Shown here: positions 20,129-29,306 of the stretch, piece by piece | Layout of the letters: each line of letters starts with the position of its first letter | Position numbering within the stretch: position 1 is the first letter of the stretch | Source of the DNA: Candidatus Albibeggiatoa sp. nov. NOAA | Lineage (GTDB): Bacteria; Pseudomonadota; Gammaproteobacteria; Beggiatoales; Beggiatoaceae | Length of the DNA: 64,000 nt | Direction: 5' to 3' | Assembly (NCBI GenBank): GCA_025800385.1 | Contig: JAOXRS010000123.1 | Span: 1 to 64,000 of the forward strand | Notes under the pieces: model-generated | What the model saw: the letters and a program-made list of their open reading frames with translations, nothing else | Database searches by the model: none | What the model was told of the DNA's origin: nothing | Program-made: the position numbers and the translations under genes

Positions 20129-21256
20129 ATGAGTATGCCACTCAATAGTATTAATGAGATCATAACCGATATTCGCCAAGGTAAGATGGTCATCATCATG
20201 GACGATGAAGATCGGGAAAATGAAGGTGATATTATCATGGCGGCTTCAAAAGTACGTCCAGAAGATATTAACTTTATGGCAAGATATGGGCGTGGTTTAA
20301 TTTGCCTTACTTTAACCCATGACCGTTGCAAACAGTTACATTTACCGCTGATGGTGCGTGCAAATCACTCAGCGAACGGAACAAATTTTACCGTATCTAT
20401 CGAAGCAGCCCAAGGGGTCACCACAGGTATTTCAGCCGCTGATCGTGCAGTCACAATTAAAGCCGCTGTCGCACCTGATGCAAAGCCTTCTGATATTGTA
20501 CAACCGGGGCATATTTTCCCACTTATGGCACAACCCGGTGGAGTATTACGCCGTGCGGGTCATACCGAAGCAGGGTGCGATTTAGCCCGTTTAGCAGGTT
20601 TAGACCCATCTGCCGTCATTGTAGAAATTCTTAATGAAGATGGCACTATGGCGCGTCGTCCTGATTTAGAAGCTTTTGCTAAACAGCACAATATTAAGAT
20701 TGGTACAGTTGCGGATTTGATTCGTTTTCGGGTCGAGCATGAAAAAACCGTAGAACGGCTTGAAAATTGTAAATTACCAACAGAGTTTGGTGAGTTTAAG
20801 CTGTGTGCATACCAAGATACGATTGATGATACCGTGCATTTTGCTTTGGTAAAAGGTGAAATTCGCCCTGAAGTACCGACTTTGGTTCGTGTGCATATTC
20901 GGGATACGTTATGTGATTTAACATCAAGCATCCGTGAGGAATGTGGCTGGCCTGTGCGTGATGCATTAGAGCGAGTATCTGAAACAGAAGCAGGGGTCGT
21001 CGTGATTTTGCAACAGCCTGAAGATATGAATTCGATTGCTAAACGGATTCAACAGTGTGCAAATAAAGACCAAGGTGTTGTCTCACAGCCACCTGTCGCC
21101 ACCCATCCAAAAGATTTACGCACTCATGGCTTAGGCGCGCAAATTTTGGCTGATTTAGGTGTGAAAAAAATGAATGTATTAAGTGCTCCGAAGAAGATGC
21201 ACGGTATTTCGGGCTTTGGTTTAGAAGTCGTCGAATATGTACACCAAGAAGGATAA
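20129..21256 (+). CDS. ribB: RibBA-type protein: DHBP synthase with a degenerate GTP cyclohydrolase II domain
   Basis: The 375-residue protein has an N-terminal 3,4-dihydroxy-2-butanone-4-phosphate synthase domain (1 to about 205). The acidic motif [10 protein letters not shown] and the catalytic [13 protein letters not shown] are intact, so it should make the four-carbon riboflavin precursor from ribulose 5-phosphate. The C-terminal part (about 210-370) has the fold and spacing of GTP cyclohydrolase II but lacks the zinc-binding cluster C-x2-GD...C-x-C, reading [10 protein letters not shown], then IREECGWPV, instead. It is therefore unlikely to open GTP; a separate RibA is expected elsewhere. 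Such RibB-GCHII-like fusions are known in Pseudomonas-type bacteria. It lies just upstream of ribH. No FMN riboswitch is visible. Confidence 0.93.
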   Translation: MSMPLNSINEIITDIRQGKMVIIMDDEDRENEGDIIMAASKVRPEDINFMARYGRGLICLTLTHDRCKQLHLPLMVRANHSANGTNFTVSIEAAQGVTTGISAADRAVTIKAAVAPDAKPSDIVQPGHIFPLMAQPGGVLRRAGHTEAGCDLARLAGLDPSAVIVEILNEDGTMARRPDLEAFAKQHNIKIGTVADLIRFRVEHEKTVERLENCKLPTEFGEFKLCAYQDTIDDTVHFALVKGEIRPEVPTLVRVHIRDTLCDLTSSIREECGWPVRDALERVSETEAGVVVILQQPEDMNSIAKRIQQCANKDQGVVSQPPVATHPKDLRTHGLGAQILADLGVKKMNVLSAPKKMHGISGFGLEVVEYVHQEG

Positions 21257-21260
21257 AAAT

Positions 21261-21737
21261 ATGACACAATATCATTTAATTGAAGGCAATTTCACTGCAC
21301 AAGATGCCAACTATGCCATTGTTGTCGGTCGGTTCAATAGTTTTATTACAGAGAGTTTATTGAACGGTGCATTGGACGCTTTACAACGGCATGGTATTGA
21401 TGCAGATAAAATTTCCGTTATCAAAGTACCGGGGGCATTTGAAATGCCTATCGCAGCACAACGTTTAGCAAAACTAGACAAATACGATGCAATTATTGCA
21501 TTAGGTGCTGTAATTCGTGGTGGTACACCGCATTTTGATTATGTTGCTGGGGAGTGTACAAAAGGTTTAGCGCAAGTCTCTTTACAATATAGCGTACCTG
21601 TTGCATTTGGTGTATTAACCGTGGACAGTATCGAGCAAGCGATTGAACGTGCAGGGACTAAAGCAGGTAATAAAGGTGCAGAGGCGGCACTATCAGCAAT
21701 TGAAATGGTTAGCGTATTAGGCAAAATCACTGAATGA
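21261..21737 (+). CDS. ribH: 6,7-dimethyl-8-ribityllumazine synthase
   Basis: This 158-residue enzyme condenses the ribB product with 5-amino-6-ribitylamino-uracil to lumazine, the penultimate step of riboflavin synthesis, in a cytoplasmic icosahedral or pentameric complex. Family blocks are [43 protein letters not shown] (phosphate and substrate binding, with catalytic His) and [11 protein letters not shown] start at the ATG at 21261, preceded by AGAAGGA, and not at an upstream in-frame ATG inside ribB. Its TGA overlaps the nusB ATG by four bases. Confidence 0.97.
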   Translation: MTQYHLIEGNFTAQDANYAIVVGRFNSFITESLLNGALDALQRHGIDADKISVIKVPGAFEMPIAAQRLAKLDKYDAIIALGAVIRGGTPHFDYVAGECTKGLAQVSLQYSVPVAFGVLTVDSIEQAIERAGTKAGNKGAEAALSAIEMVSVLGKITE

Positions 21738-22279
21738 TGAAAAATATTTTTCAAGCACGTACAGCAGCACGACAAAAACTGGTACAGGCATTGTACCAAT
21801 GGCAATTAGCTGGACATAATATTCGGGATATTGAAAACCAGTTCATGGACGGACAAGATATGCGTAAAGCGGATTTGGAATATTTCCATCTGCTTTTGCA
21901 CAATATTCCGCCTATGATTAAGCAATTAGATGAAACATTATTGCCTTTCTTAGACCGTGAACTTGAGCAGCTTGATCCAACAGAGCGGGCTATTTTGTGG
22001 TTAGGTTGTTATGAGCTAAAACAATGTCCAGACATTCCATTTCGGGTTGCGATTAATGAATCAGTCGAATTGGCTAAAAAGTTTGGTGCTGATGATAGCT
22101 TTAAATATATCAATGGGGTATTAGATAAACTTGCTTATCATTTAAGCAACCCTAGCCAGCCATTGCCAAAAATTACCAAAAAAGTGGCTGCGACAACAAG
22201 AGTGGTTGCAAAGCCATCAGAACCTGCTAAAGAAAAGCCGAAAAAGACCACAACAACTTTGAGCTTGAAAAAGTCTTAA
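21734..22279 (+). CDS. nusB: Transcription antitermination factor NusB with an extended C-terminus
   Basis: This 181-residue protein binds boxA RNA with NusE (S10) to promote rRNA antitermination. Residues about 8-140 carry the NusB fold: [18 protein letters not shown] first helix, [23 protein letters not shown] and [15 protein letters not shown], then [10 protein letters not shown]-type end. The last 35-40 residues are an unusual basic, low-complexity tail rich in Lys, Pro and Thr ([16 protein letters not shown]) that most NusB proteins lack. ribH-nusB coupling is a common proteobacterial arrangement. Start codons at 21734 and 21737 are both possible. Confidence 0.96.
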   Translation: MMKNIFQARTAARQKLVQALYQWQLAGHNIRDIENQFMDGQDMRKADLEYFHLLLHNIPPMIKQLDETLLPFLDRELEQLDPTERAILWLGCYELKQCPDIPFRVAINESVELAKKFGADDSFKYINGVLDKLAYHLSNPSQPLPKITKKVAATTRVVAKPSEPAKEKPKKTTTTLSLKKS

Positions 22280-22283
22280 TCCA

Positions 22284-22697
22284 ATGTTGAGCACGATAAG
22301 CGACTATGTTGTTTTAAAAAATATACACCTTAGCTGTATTGCTATAACGTTTTTGCTATTTAATATCAGAGCAATTGGGCGTTTATCTAACAGCAGCTGG
22401 GTACAACAAAAATGGTTGCGTATTGTGCCTCACACTGTGGATACGCTGTTATTAATCAGTGGCATTTTGCTGGCTAATTTATTACAACAGTATCCTTTTA
22501 TTCATCCATGGCTCACCGCTAAATTTTTCGCTTTAATTGCCTACATTATTTTTGGTTCGATTACACTGAAGCAGGCAAAAACTTGGAAAGTACAGTTTTT
22601 AAGCTATTTAGTTGCACAAGGTGCTTTTTTATATCTTGTCTTAACCGCATTATTACACCACCCCAATCCTAAGTATTGGTACTTGTTGTTAAATTAG
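22284..22697 (+). CDS. SirB2-family integral membrane protein
   Basis: The 137-residue protein has four predicted transmembrane helices (about 10-30, 50-68, 75-98 and 105-125), with the typical SirB features KNIHLSCIAITFLLFNIRA, a RIVPHTVDTLLLISGILLA helix and LTAKFFALIAYI. It is named for a Salmonella invasion-regulation locus but its biochemical function is not established. It begins four bases after nusB and could be cotranscribed with it. Confidence 0.9.
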   Translation: MLSTISDYVVLKNIHLSCIAITFLLFNIRAIGRLSNSSWVQQKWLRIVPHTVDTLLLISGILLANLLQQYPFIHPWLTAKFFALIAYIIFGSITLKQAKTWKVQFLSYLVAQGAFLYLVLTALLHHPNPKYWYLLLN

Positions 22698-22779
22698 TTT
22701 ATTTGGTATGTACTTTGTTTAGAATATTTCATGGCGTGATTATTGTTTTCACTTCATAAAAGATTAGGAGAAAAGCATC

Positions 22780-23043
22780 ATGTTATTTCGAGTTGCTGGT
22801 TATGCTTTTGTTGGATGGATATTGTGGAAGTTTGGCAAAAAAGCGTATATAAATTATTTAGAACAGTCTGTGCCAGAAGGTGCTACAGCAGGTTATACAC
22901 ATTCAGCTGCTCCAAATTATATTAATATGAGCCGTTGTGATTATTGTGGCTTGAATATACCTTCTTTTGAAGTAGTGGCGCGTAATGGGAAAAAATATTG
23001 TTGTAAAGAACATGCAAAATTAGCAAAGCGTGATGAAGTATAG
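22780..23043 (+). CDS. PP0621-family small Cys-rich protein
   Basis: The 87 residues start with a single hydrophobic segment (about 4-16) anchoring it in the inner membrane, followed by a short linker and a C-terminal zinc-ribbon-like module with CDYCGLNIP and KKYCCKEH. That pattern matches the PP0621 family (two Cys pairs and a His). Metal binding is likely but untested. An AGGAG site lies just upstream of the ATG at 22780. Confidence 0.85.
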   Translation: MLFRVAGYAFVGWILWKFGKKAYINYLEQSVPEGATAGYTHSAAPNYINMSRCDYCGLNIPSFEVVARNGKKYCCKEHAKLAKRDEV

Positions 23044-23075
23044 AGTGAACCGATTTATTTGTCATAGTTCACTCT
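23042..23075. terminator. Bidirectional hairpin between PP0621 gene and the PATAN gene
   Basis: A perfect 9-base inverted repeat AGAGTGAAC (23042-23050) and GTTCACTCT (23067-23075) begins at the stop of the rightward gene. Neither side has a strong T-run, so efficiency is uncertain, but the position between convergent genes fits. Confidence 0.6.
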
Positions 23076-23087
23076 GATATAAATTTA

Positions 23088-23642
23088 TTAATAATGACAA
23101 CCTCGATACGTGCGGCGTTTTTCCTTATCTGAATCTGATGAGACAGGCGTATAGGCCATTTCCTCGGCTGCTTCCATTTCTACTTCTTGCTCGCTCATAA
23201 CCACACCACGATAAACAATAGATGTGTGTTTATGTTCGTGTCCTGCTTCATCACACATAACTGTTGCGCCACGATAACACTTAGTTGGTTCTGGTTCTCG
23301 TTGCAATAGTGGTGACTCTTCAGGTATTTCATGACCTAACAAACTTAGTATGTGTGCGGTTGTGGGTAAATCATCATGTTGTTGCAGTGAAAAAAAGATG
23401 TTCTCTGAAAAGACATAATGTCCCATTTTTAGTTCTTTGATTTTGCGTACAGCAGCCAATCCACGTTCATGATCCCATGTACATGCTGTAATTAAACCTT
23501 CTCGTAAAATGACTGCCACTGTTGCATTATCTGAGGTTGTGATGAAAAGTGTGCCTGTTTTTTCTGTAATGCACAATTGATATAAGATTGAAAGTAATTT
23601 AGCGTAACTTATTCCACTGATTTCGTCGCAAGACATAACCAA
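23088..23642 (-). CDS. PATAN/DUF4388-like protein
   Basis: The 184-residue protein carries an N-terminal alpha/beta domain with features of the DUF4388/PATAN group: TGTLFITT, an IxLREGLIxxA block, and ALRxIKxLKxGxYxF-like residues ending in YVFSENIFFS (about residues 30-90). The C-terminal half is variable, acidic and charged, with two similar motifs (YRGATVMCDEAG and YRGVVM) and a final TYRGCHY. PATAN domains are adaptors in signalling proteins and act with PilZ or receiver partners; no such partner is encoded beside it. Cytoplasmic. The functional call is tentative. Confidence 0.6.
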   Translation of the reverse strand: MVMSCDEISGISYAKLLSILYQLCITEKTGTLFITTSDNATVAVILREGLITACTWDHERGLAAVRKIKELKMGHYVFSENIFFSLQQHDDLPTTAHILSLLGHEIPEESPLLQREPEPTKCYRGATVMCDEAGHEHKHTSIVYRGVVMSEQEVEMEAAEEMAYTPVSSDSDKEKRRTYRGCHY

Positions 23643-23946
23643 TACCTTTGCTTTAGCGCGTCAATATGTCATAAGTTAACTTTAGCAAAATTAGCTCCAT
23701 TGTCAAAGATACAGAGATATTGTTTTATTTTTCAAAAATTTAAATTAATTAGCCTTGTAGAATATATGTGAGAAAAAGCTGACAAAACTGCACAAATTTT
23801 GGGCTTAATTTGATCTTTTGCACTGCAAAAATACATTATAAAAAATATGCTTTTTTAGAAGTCTATTATTTGCCTCTCTTCCCAAAGCTATCTAAATCCT
23901 GTCAGTCTAATTCTCTAGTAACTCCAGAAAAGTTATTACACACTCT
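23643..23946. other. AT-rich intergenic region downstream of leuA
   Basis: About 300 bases between the leuA terminator and the start of the PATAN gene, which must hold its promoter (a TTGACA box reading leftward is near 23703). No gene or RNA is evident. Confidence 0.4.
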
Positions 23947-23980
23947 AAAAAAAGCCCCACTTCCTAAAAAATGGAGCTTT
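23947..23980 (-). terminator. Rho-independent terminator of leuA
   Basis: Read on the minus strand, AAAGCTCCA and TGGGGCTTT form a 9-base stem with one G-U pair, followed directly by a run of T (23947-23953 in plus-strand A). It is 15 bases after the leuA stop. Confidence 0.85.
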
Positions 23981-23994
23981 CACTTAAAAAAAAG

Positions 23995-25524
23995 TTACAC
24001 TTGTGGATGCTTACGCTCGACTGGAGTCATGATTTTATTTAATGCATTCAAATAAGCTTTAGCTGAAGCTACCACAATATCTGTATCAGAACCTTGTCCG
24101 TTTACGATATGACCACCTTTTTCTAAACGCACACCAACTTCACCTTGAGAATCTGTGCCATTGGTTACATTATTAACGGAATAAACCAATAAATGTGTAT
24201 TACTATTGACAACTTTCTCAATCGCTTTGAATGTCGCATCAACAGCACCACTACCATCAGATTCACCTACTTGCTCTTCACCATTCACACTTAAGGTGAT
24301 TTTAGCTTGAGGTCTTTCGCCTGTTTCGCAAACAGCTTTAATACTCACTAATTTAATTTGTTCATTCTCATGGCTTAACGTGTCGCTGACTAAAGCTTGT
24401 AAATCTTCGTCATAGATTTCATGTTTCTTGTCCGCTAAATCTTTGAAACGAGAAAACGCCATATTGACTTCTTCTTCAGACTCAAACTCAATGCCTAAGC
24501 TGCTTAAATGGGCGCGGAAGGCATTACGCCCCGAGTGCTTTCCCAACACCATCCGATTCGTGTGCCAGCCTACATCTTCTGCACGCATAATTTCATAAGT
24601 TTGACGATGTTTTAATACGCCATCTTGATGAATACCTGATTCGTGTGCGAACGCATTTGCACCCACAATCGCTTTATTTGGTTGCACAGGAAAGCCCGTA
24701 ATACTGGAAACCAAACGTGAGCAATTCACAATCTGCGTGGTATCAATATTAGTTTGACATGGGAATACATCTTGACGCGTACGTACCGCCATCACCACTT
24801 CTTCTAAAGCCGCATTACCTGCACGTTCACCTAAACCATTAATCGTACACTCTACTTGTCGCGCACCATTCATCACAGCTGATAATGAGTTAGCAACCGC
24901 TAAACCTAAGTCATTATGACAATGTACTGAGAAAATCGCTTTATCTGCATTAGGGATGCGTTCGATTAAAGTATGAATCACTTTGCCGAAACGCTCAGGC
25001 ATTTTATAGCCAACCGTATCAGGAATATTAATTGTGCCTGCACCTGCATCAATCACCGCTTCAATAATGCGACATAAGAAATCGATTTCAGAACGTCCTG
25101 CATCTTCAGGCGAAAATTCTACATTATCAGTAAATTGACGTGCATATTTCACTGCTTTTACCGCATGTTCAACCACTTGGTCTGGGTGCATTTTTAATTT
25201 CTTTTCCATATGCACAGGCGATGTGGCAATAAAAGTATGAATCCGTGAAGAAGCCGCTGGTTTTAAAGCTTCTGCTGCACGTGCAATATCCGCTTCCATC
25301 GCTCGCGCTAAGCCACATACTGTACTGTCTTTTACTGCACCTGCAACAGCATGAACCGCTTCAAAGTCACCTTGACTGGCCATTGGGAAACCTGCCTCGA
25401 TTACATCGACACGCATTTTTTCTAATGCTTTGGCAATTCTGATTTTTTCTTCTTTGGTCATTGACGCGCCGGGGCTTTGTTCGCCATCGCGTAACGTCGT
25501 ATCAAAAATAATTAAATTATCCAT
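23995..25524 (-). CDS. leuA: 2-isopropylmalate synthase
   Basis: This 509-residue cytosolic enzyme condenses 2-oxoisovalerate and acetyl-CoA, the committed step of leucine synthesis. The N-terminal TIM barrel has [16 protein letters not shown] (about 5-20), [13 protein letters not shown] (metal ligands), and [15 protein letters not shown]. The C-terminal LeuA allosteric domain is present ([20 protein letters not shown] and [20 protein letters not shown]), so leucine feedback is expected. I start at the ATG at 25524, which has an AAGGA upstream, rather than at an ATG ten codons earlier. It stands alone on the minus strand behind a probable leucine leader peptide. Confidence 0.96.
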   Translation of the reverse strand: MDNLIIFDTTLRDGEQSPGASMTKEEKIRIAKALEKMRVDVIEAGFPMASQGDFEAVHAVAGAVKDSTVCGLARAMEADIARAAEALKPAASSRIHTFIATSPVHMEKKLKMHPDQVVEHAVKAVKYARQFTDNVEFSPEDAGRSEIDFLCRIIEAVIDAGAGTINIPDTVGYKMPERFGKVIHTLIERIPNADKAIFSVHCHNDLGLAVANSLSAVMNGARQVECTINGLGERAGNAALEEVVMAVRTRQDVFPCQTNIDTTQIVNCSRLVSSITGFPVQPNKAIVGANAFAHESGIHQDGVLKHRQTYEIMRAEDVGWHTNRMVLGKHSGRNAFRAHLSSLGIEFESEEEVNMAFSRFKDLADKKHEIYDEDLQALVSDTLSHENEQIKLVSIKAVCETGERPQAKITLSVNGEEQVGESDGSGAVDATFKAIEKVVNSNTHLLVYSVNNVTNGTDSQGEVGVRLEKGGHIVNGQGSDTDIVVASAKAYLNALNKIMTPVERKHPQV

Positions 25525-25667
25525 GGGAAAATCCTTTGCTATAAAACACAGCAAGCTTTAAACGCAATTTGCCATAAACGACAAAATTTAAGCTATGTCT
25601 AATGACTAAAAAAATAATTGAAAATTGGAATACTAAAGTGAATAGCCCTTTTCAGGGTTTCAGAAGT

Positions 25668-25766
25668 CTATTTGCCCGCGCAGGGCAGCAGGATAAGCGC
25701 GCATAAGAATCCCTGTCTAGTGCAGACATTGGCTTGACGAGTTGTCATGGGATTGATGGCGTACAT
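25668..25766 (-). CDS. leuL: Probable leucine leader peptide upstream of leuA
   Basis: This 32-codon reading frame sits between a good promoter and leuA, about 140 bases before its start. Its C-terminal half contains a Leu-rich cluster (FLCALILLPC) with four Leu in seven residues, plus several Cys. Read as RNA, the region has several competing G+C-rich stems around the leader end (GCCC with GGGC, CAGGG with CCCTG, CCCT with AGGG), the architecture of ribosome-mediated attenuation. No classical U-run terminator is clear, and no strong Shine-Dalgarno precedes the ATG; a second in-frame ATG is at 25748. Function is inferred from position and composition. Confidence 0.5.
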   Translation of the reverse strand: MYAINPMTTRQANVCTRQGFLCALILLPCAGK

Positions 25767-25807
25767 GATGCGTAATAAGTTTTAATTTTCTACAAAAAGA
25801 TATATCG

Positions 25808-25836
25808 ATAATAAACTGGTTTATAAGTTTTGCCAA
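25808..25836 (-). promoter_or_regulatory. Sigma-70-type promoter of the leuA leader
   Basis: On the minus strand TTGGCA (25831-25836) and TATTAT (25808-25813) are separated by exactly 17 bases, each one mismatch from consensus. The transcript would start near 25801 and carry the leader peptide. Confidence 0.65.
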
Positions 25837-25876
25837 GCCCTTTTTCAATATTAAATGAAATGTTTTGTGGGTTGGC

Positions 25877-25904
25877 TTAATACTTGGCTTGAAATCAGTA
25901 TAAT
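25877..25904 (+). promoter_or_regulatory. Possible promoter of glk
   Basis: A perfect TATAAT at 25899-25904 has TTAATA 16 bases upstream (25877-25882). It lies 29 bases before the glk start. The -35 is weak. Confidence 0.45.
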
Positions 25905-25932
25905 AGAAGTAAATGCGTTTAGGAATAAAATC

Positions 25933-26988
25933 ATGATTCTAGCGGGTGATATTGGTGGCACAAATTGCCGTCTGGCATTGTATGCAAATGCAGAAGCGGT
26001 CAAACAACGCAAACCCTCGTCAGTATTGAAATTAAAAATTGCTGACTTCGCACATGCTGAAGGTTGGAAACAAGCTGTACAACATTTTTTACAGCACTGT
26101 AATGTTGATACACAGGCCATTCAACAAGTGTGCTTTGGTATGGCGGGGCCTGTTAGTGAAAAGCCTGAACTTGGGCGAGTGTGTACTTTAATCAATGTTT
26201 CTCACCGCGAAGGCTGGACAATTTCCGAACAAGCTTTAAAAGACTTATTCAATTGCCAAGCTGCTTTTATTATCAATGATATGGAAGCGATCGCATATGC
26301 CATTCCGATGTTGCAAACTGATGAATTGATTGATTTAAATCCAGATGCCAATCCCCAAATTGGTAACCAAGCGTTGATTGCAGCGGGCACAGGTTTAGGT
26401 GAGTTGTTATTATTTTGGGAGAGGGTGAATCAAAAGCATTTGCCTTCTGCTTCCGAGGGCGGCCACAGTGATTTTGCCCCACGTACAGAACGACAATGGC
26501 AACTTTGGCAATATGTAAAAGACTTGCAACAAGGCTCAGATTGCCCTAATTGTATTGTATGGGAACGCCTTGTGTCTGGGTCGGGTTTAGTCAAAATCTA
26601 TCAGTTTTTATGGCAAATGCATCGTGGTTTAAGCGAATCCCCTATTGATAACTTATCAGAACCTGCAGCTTATATCACAGATACGGCTTTATCTAATCAA
26701 GATACAATCAGTGTTGAAACATTGAAATTATTTATGCAACTTTATGGTGCTGAAGCGGGTAATCTTGCTTTGAAATATTGGGCGGTGAATGGGGTATTTA
26801 TTGGCGGAGGTATCGCGCCGAAAATCTGGAATCAAGGCCAAGGTAAAGTATTTTTTGAAATATTTATGCAAAGCTTTACTAATAAAGAAGATGTGTATGC
26901 TGAGAAAAACGCCATGATGCCTGTCAAAATGATTTTAAATACCGATATTGGTTTATTGGGCGCGGCACAGTGTGCCATCAGTTACTAG
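25933..26988 (+). CDS. glk: Glucokinase
   Basis: This 351-residue enzyme phosphorylates glucose with ATP. It belongs to the bacterial Glk family (PF02685): MILAGDIGGTNCRLAL (ATP phosphate binding), an FGMAGPVS block, INDMEAIAYAI, GTGLGELLL and ASEGGHSDFAPRT (sugar binding and catalytic region), GNLALKY and FIGGGIAPKI. I start at the ATG at 25933, with AGGA eight bases upstream; an ATG 26 codons earlier would add an unconserved tail overlapping the promoter. The next gene starts 13 bases on, so the two are likely cotranscribed. Confidence 0.95.
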   Translation: MILAGDIGGTNCRLALYANAEAVKQRKPSSVLKLKIADFAHAEGWKQAVQHFLQHCNVDTQAIQQVCFGMAGPVSEKPELGRVCTLINVSHREGWTISEQALKDLFNCQAAFIINDMEAIAYAIPMLQTDELIDLNPDANPQIGNQALIAAGTGLGELLLFWERVNQKHLPSASEGGHSDFAPRTERQWQLWQYVKDLQQGSDCPNCIVWERLVSGSGLVKIYQFLWQMHRGLSESPIDNLSEPAAYITDTALSNQDTISVETLKLFMQLYGAEAGNLALKYWAVNGVFIGGGIAPKIWNQGQGKVFFEIFMQSFTNKEDVYAEKNAMMPVKMILNTDIGLLGAAQCAISY

Positions 26989-27001
26989 CGAGGAACAAAA
27001 C

Positions 27002-27274
27002 ATGTCAGAACAAATCCAAGTTGAAAATATTAAATGTGGTGGTTGTGCAAATAGTATTCAAAAAGGTTTGCTCAAAATTGAAGGAGTCGACGCGGTTGAA
27101 GTGGATATTGAACAAGGGGCTGTTAGCATTGATGGTTCAGCCGACCGTGATACATTAATTCAATCTCTGTTATCTATGGGCTATCCTGAAAAGGGCAGCG
27201 TCGAAGGTCTCAGCTCATTAAAAGCCAAAGCAACCTCATTTGTCAGTTGTGCAGTTGGTCGCATAGACAAATAA
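27002..27274 (+). CDS. Small heavy-metal-associated (HMA) domain protein, copper-chaperone-like
   Basis: The 90-residue protein has an HMA ferredoxin-like fold with metal-binding KCGGCANSI near residues 11-18, i.e. C-x2-C as in CopZ and metal ATPases, and the following GVDAVEVDIEQGAVSIDG strand block. A short C-terminal extension contains another Cys (FVSCAVG), not usual for CopZ. It follows glk by 13 bases and precedes a MOSC protein, but no copper ATPase lies nearby. The start at 27002 is favoured by GAGGAA upstream. Copper or another soft metal is a likely ligand. Confidence 0.9.
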   Translation: MSEQIQVENIKCGGCANSIQKGLLKIEGVDAVEVDIEQGAVSIDGSADRDTLIQSLLSMGYPEKGSVEGLSSLKAKATSFVSCAVGRIDK

Positions 27275-27324
27275 TATTTAATACGGATAATGGTGTTATT
27301 CAAATTAATAAGTGAGTGTAAAAC

Positions 27325-28086
27325 ATGCCTGTTATTCAGCAATTATACCGTTATCCAATTAAAGGGATGACACCTCAACCGTTGCAAATGATTTCGGTGC
27401 AAACAGGGCAAGCGATTCCTTTTGATCGTTGTATTGCATTAGCACATAGTACCACTGAGTTTGACCCAGAAGACCCCAAACATCAGCATAAAACCAAATA
27501 TGTAATGTTGATGAAGAATGAAAAATTGGCCGAATTACAAGTACAGTTTGATGAAAATACGGGACAAATTATCATTCAACAAGCTGGCAAAATCTTAATC
27601 GAAGGTAATTTAGATGAGGCGGAGCAAAAGCAGGCGTTAGAAATGTTTTTTGCTGATTATCTTGGCGACCAAGTCAAAGGCCAACCCAAGCTTATTTATG
27701 CTGACGATCCCGATCATACTTTTTCTGATGTCGATGCACGGGTGATTTCTTGTATTAATTTAGCTTCCGTACAAGATGTAGAAGCAACTTTGCAACAGCC
27801 TGTGCATCCTATGCGATTTCGCGCCAATGTGTATTTCAACGGTGCGCCCGCTTGGTCGGAATTGGATTGGGTAGATAAAACCTTTGCACTTGGTACAGCC
27901 ATTGTTAAAGTGTTAAAACCAATTACCCGTTGTGCCGCCACCAATGTGAACCCTGAAACAGCCCAGCGAGATTTAAAAATTCCAAACACTTTAGTTAAAA
28001 CCTATGACCATAATTATTTGGGTATTTATGTACAAGTTGTGCAAGATGGTTGCTTAACAGTAGGAGATGAATTTACTGTTTTGTAA
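27325..28086 (+). CDS. MOSC-domain protein
   Basis: The 253-residue protein has the N-terminal MOSC beta-barrel (PVIQQLYRYPIKGMTPQPLQ) and the C-terminal MOSC domain (GAPAWSELDW and ITRCAATNVNPETAQRD; the conserved Cys is in RCAAT). It resembles the molybdenum cofactor-sulfurase C-terminal and mARC/YcbX-like proteins that hold Moco and reduce N-hydroxylated substrates. No 2Fe-2S ferredoxin domain is attached, unlike YcbX. Cytoplasmic. The substrate is unknown. Confidence 0.9.
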   Translation: MPVIQQLYRYPIKGMTPQPLQMISVQTGQAIPFDRCIALAHSTTEFDPEDPKHQHKTKYVMLMKNEKLAELQVQFDENTGQIIIQQAGKILIEGNLDEAEQKQALEMFFADYLGDQVKGQPKLIYADDPDHTFSDVDARVISCINLASVQDVEATLQQPVHPMRFRANVYFNGAPAWSELDWVDKTFALGTAIVKVLKPITRCAATNVNPETAQRDLKIPNTLVKTYDHNYLGIYVQVVQDGCLTVGDEFTVL

Positions 28087-28228
28087 ACTAGTTGAAGGGT
28101 TTTGTTATCAGAAATAGCAACATCTCGCTATATGTCTAATTAACAAAGCTCTTTTGATAAATATTGTGTATAAAGATCATTGAAGGTTATTGATATAAAA
28201 AACTAAAATAATTGGACATAAGTTAACC

Positions 28229-29221
28229 ATGCAACAATCATATGACTTAGAAAAACTAATCGTATTAGCAGTCAAAGATTTTGCCAAGTCAATCCGTGCT
28301 GGAAATAAAGTTGTCGCCGATATGTCGTCCCTGATTGATGCAACTGCTCAATTAACTTTAGCAAATTTGGATTATTGGGAAGGATTAATGCGTGATCAGT
28401 TTTTTGGGACTTCATGGAAAAGACACTCAAGCTCTGCTCAACTGATAACTTGGTTAGATTTAATTAGTTGGGATGGATATAGGCGTGAAAAAGCCTTACG
28501 CACCATATCAAGTGCAGCTCCTAATGGCTTTTTTTTCTCTCTTGTCCTTCGCAGGTTGAATGATTGGGTACCTCAAGTTCGAGAAGCCGCTCGAGAAAGC
28601 CTTCCCATTATTGCTCAAAAAACAAATCCTGAGTACGTTGCGCAAGTCCTTTACATTGTATTATCACACTGGCACTCATGGGGACGCATTGAGGAACAGG
28701 GCAAGCAAATACTTCTTGATATTATTACCTATGAAGAGATAGCCAAAGCATTGAGAGCAAAGCTTATATACTCAACGGCTGGATCAATGCCCTCATTGTT
28801 TGCTCAACTTGGTCGCACACCAATTCTTGACGAGCATCTTGATGACATTGCTAAAAATGCAGTTCAACCTTGGGTCAGAGCTAAAGCTTATCGAAGCCAG
28901 TTTGAAGGGCGAATCGTTTGGGTTAAAGGCCATGAGTGGGAGTGGCTAGATTTTCAAAAGCGTAATCGTAGGTTAAAAGCCGTTATTGCAGAGCGAAAAT
29001 TAACGGTAACATCTTCATGTTTAGAGCTTTTATCAACATCATCCCATGACCGTTCTTCAATTGTACGGCGCGTAGCGGCTGAATTTTTAATTCGTGATTT
29101 AGAAAGCTTAGGGGATGAAGCACTGACATTAGCCCAGCATTTTGCGACTGACAAATCTCGTGCAGTCAAAGAGCGTGGGCAATTTGCTTTGAAACGTTTA
29201 AAAGAGATGCAACCACAATAG
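28229..29221 (+). CDS. HEAT-repeat-like hypothetical protein
   Basis: I do not recognise a named family for this 330-residue protein. It is almost all helical, and repeats such as RREKALRTISSAAPNGFFFSLVLRRLNDW, VPQVREAARESLPIIA and SSIVRRVAAEFLIRDLESLGDEALTLAQH have the form of HEAT/PBS-lyase repeats, suggesting a protein-binding superhelix. There is no signal peptide. It is monocistronic: its own terminator follows and the next gene is convergent. Codon use is similar to that of its neighbours. Confidence 0.75.
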   Translation: MQQSYDLEKLIVLAVKDFAKSIRAGNKVVADMSSLIDATAQLTLANLDYWEGLMRDQFFGTSWKRHSSSAQLITWLDLISWDGYRREKALRTISSAAPNGFFFSLVLRRLNDWVPQVREAARESLPIIAQKTNPEYVAQVLYIVLSHWHSWGRIEEQGKQILLDIITYEEIAKALRAKLIYSTAGSMPSLFAQLGRTPILDEHLDDIAKNAVQPWVRAKAYRSQFEGRIVWVKGHEWEWLDFQKRNRRLKAVIAERKLTVTSSCLELLSTSSHDRSSIVRRVAAEFLIRDLESLGDEALTLAQHFATDKSRAVKERGQFALKRLKEMQPQ

Positions 29222-29265
29222 CCAGTGGCCAAGTTATGCATTATCAATGGTATTATCTGAATAAT

Positions 29266-29301
29266 ATGAGCCACATACTCTCATGTAGCTCATTTGTTTT
29301 T
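29266..29301 (+). terminator. Rho-independent terminator
   Basis: A 10-base stem, ATGAGC-x-ACAT with ATGT-x-GCTCAT and one internal mismatch, is followed by TTGTTTTT. It ends the HEAT-like gene just before convergent hemL. Confidence 0.8.
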
Positions 29302-29306
29302 ACAGC

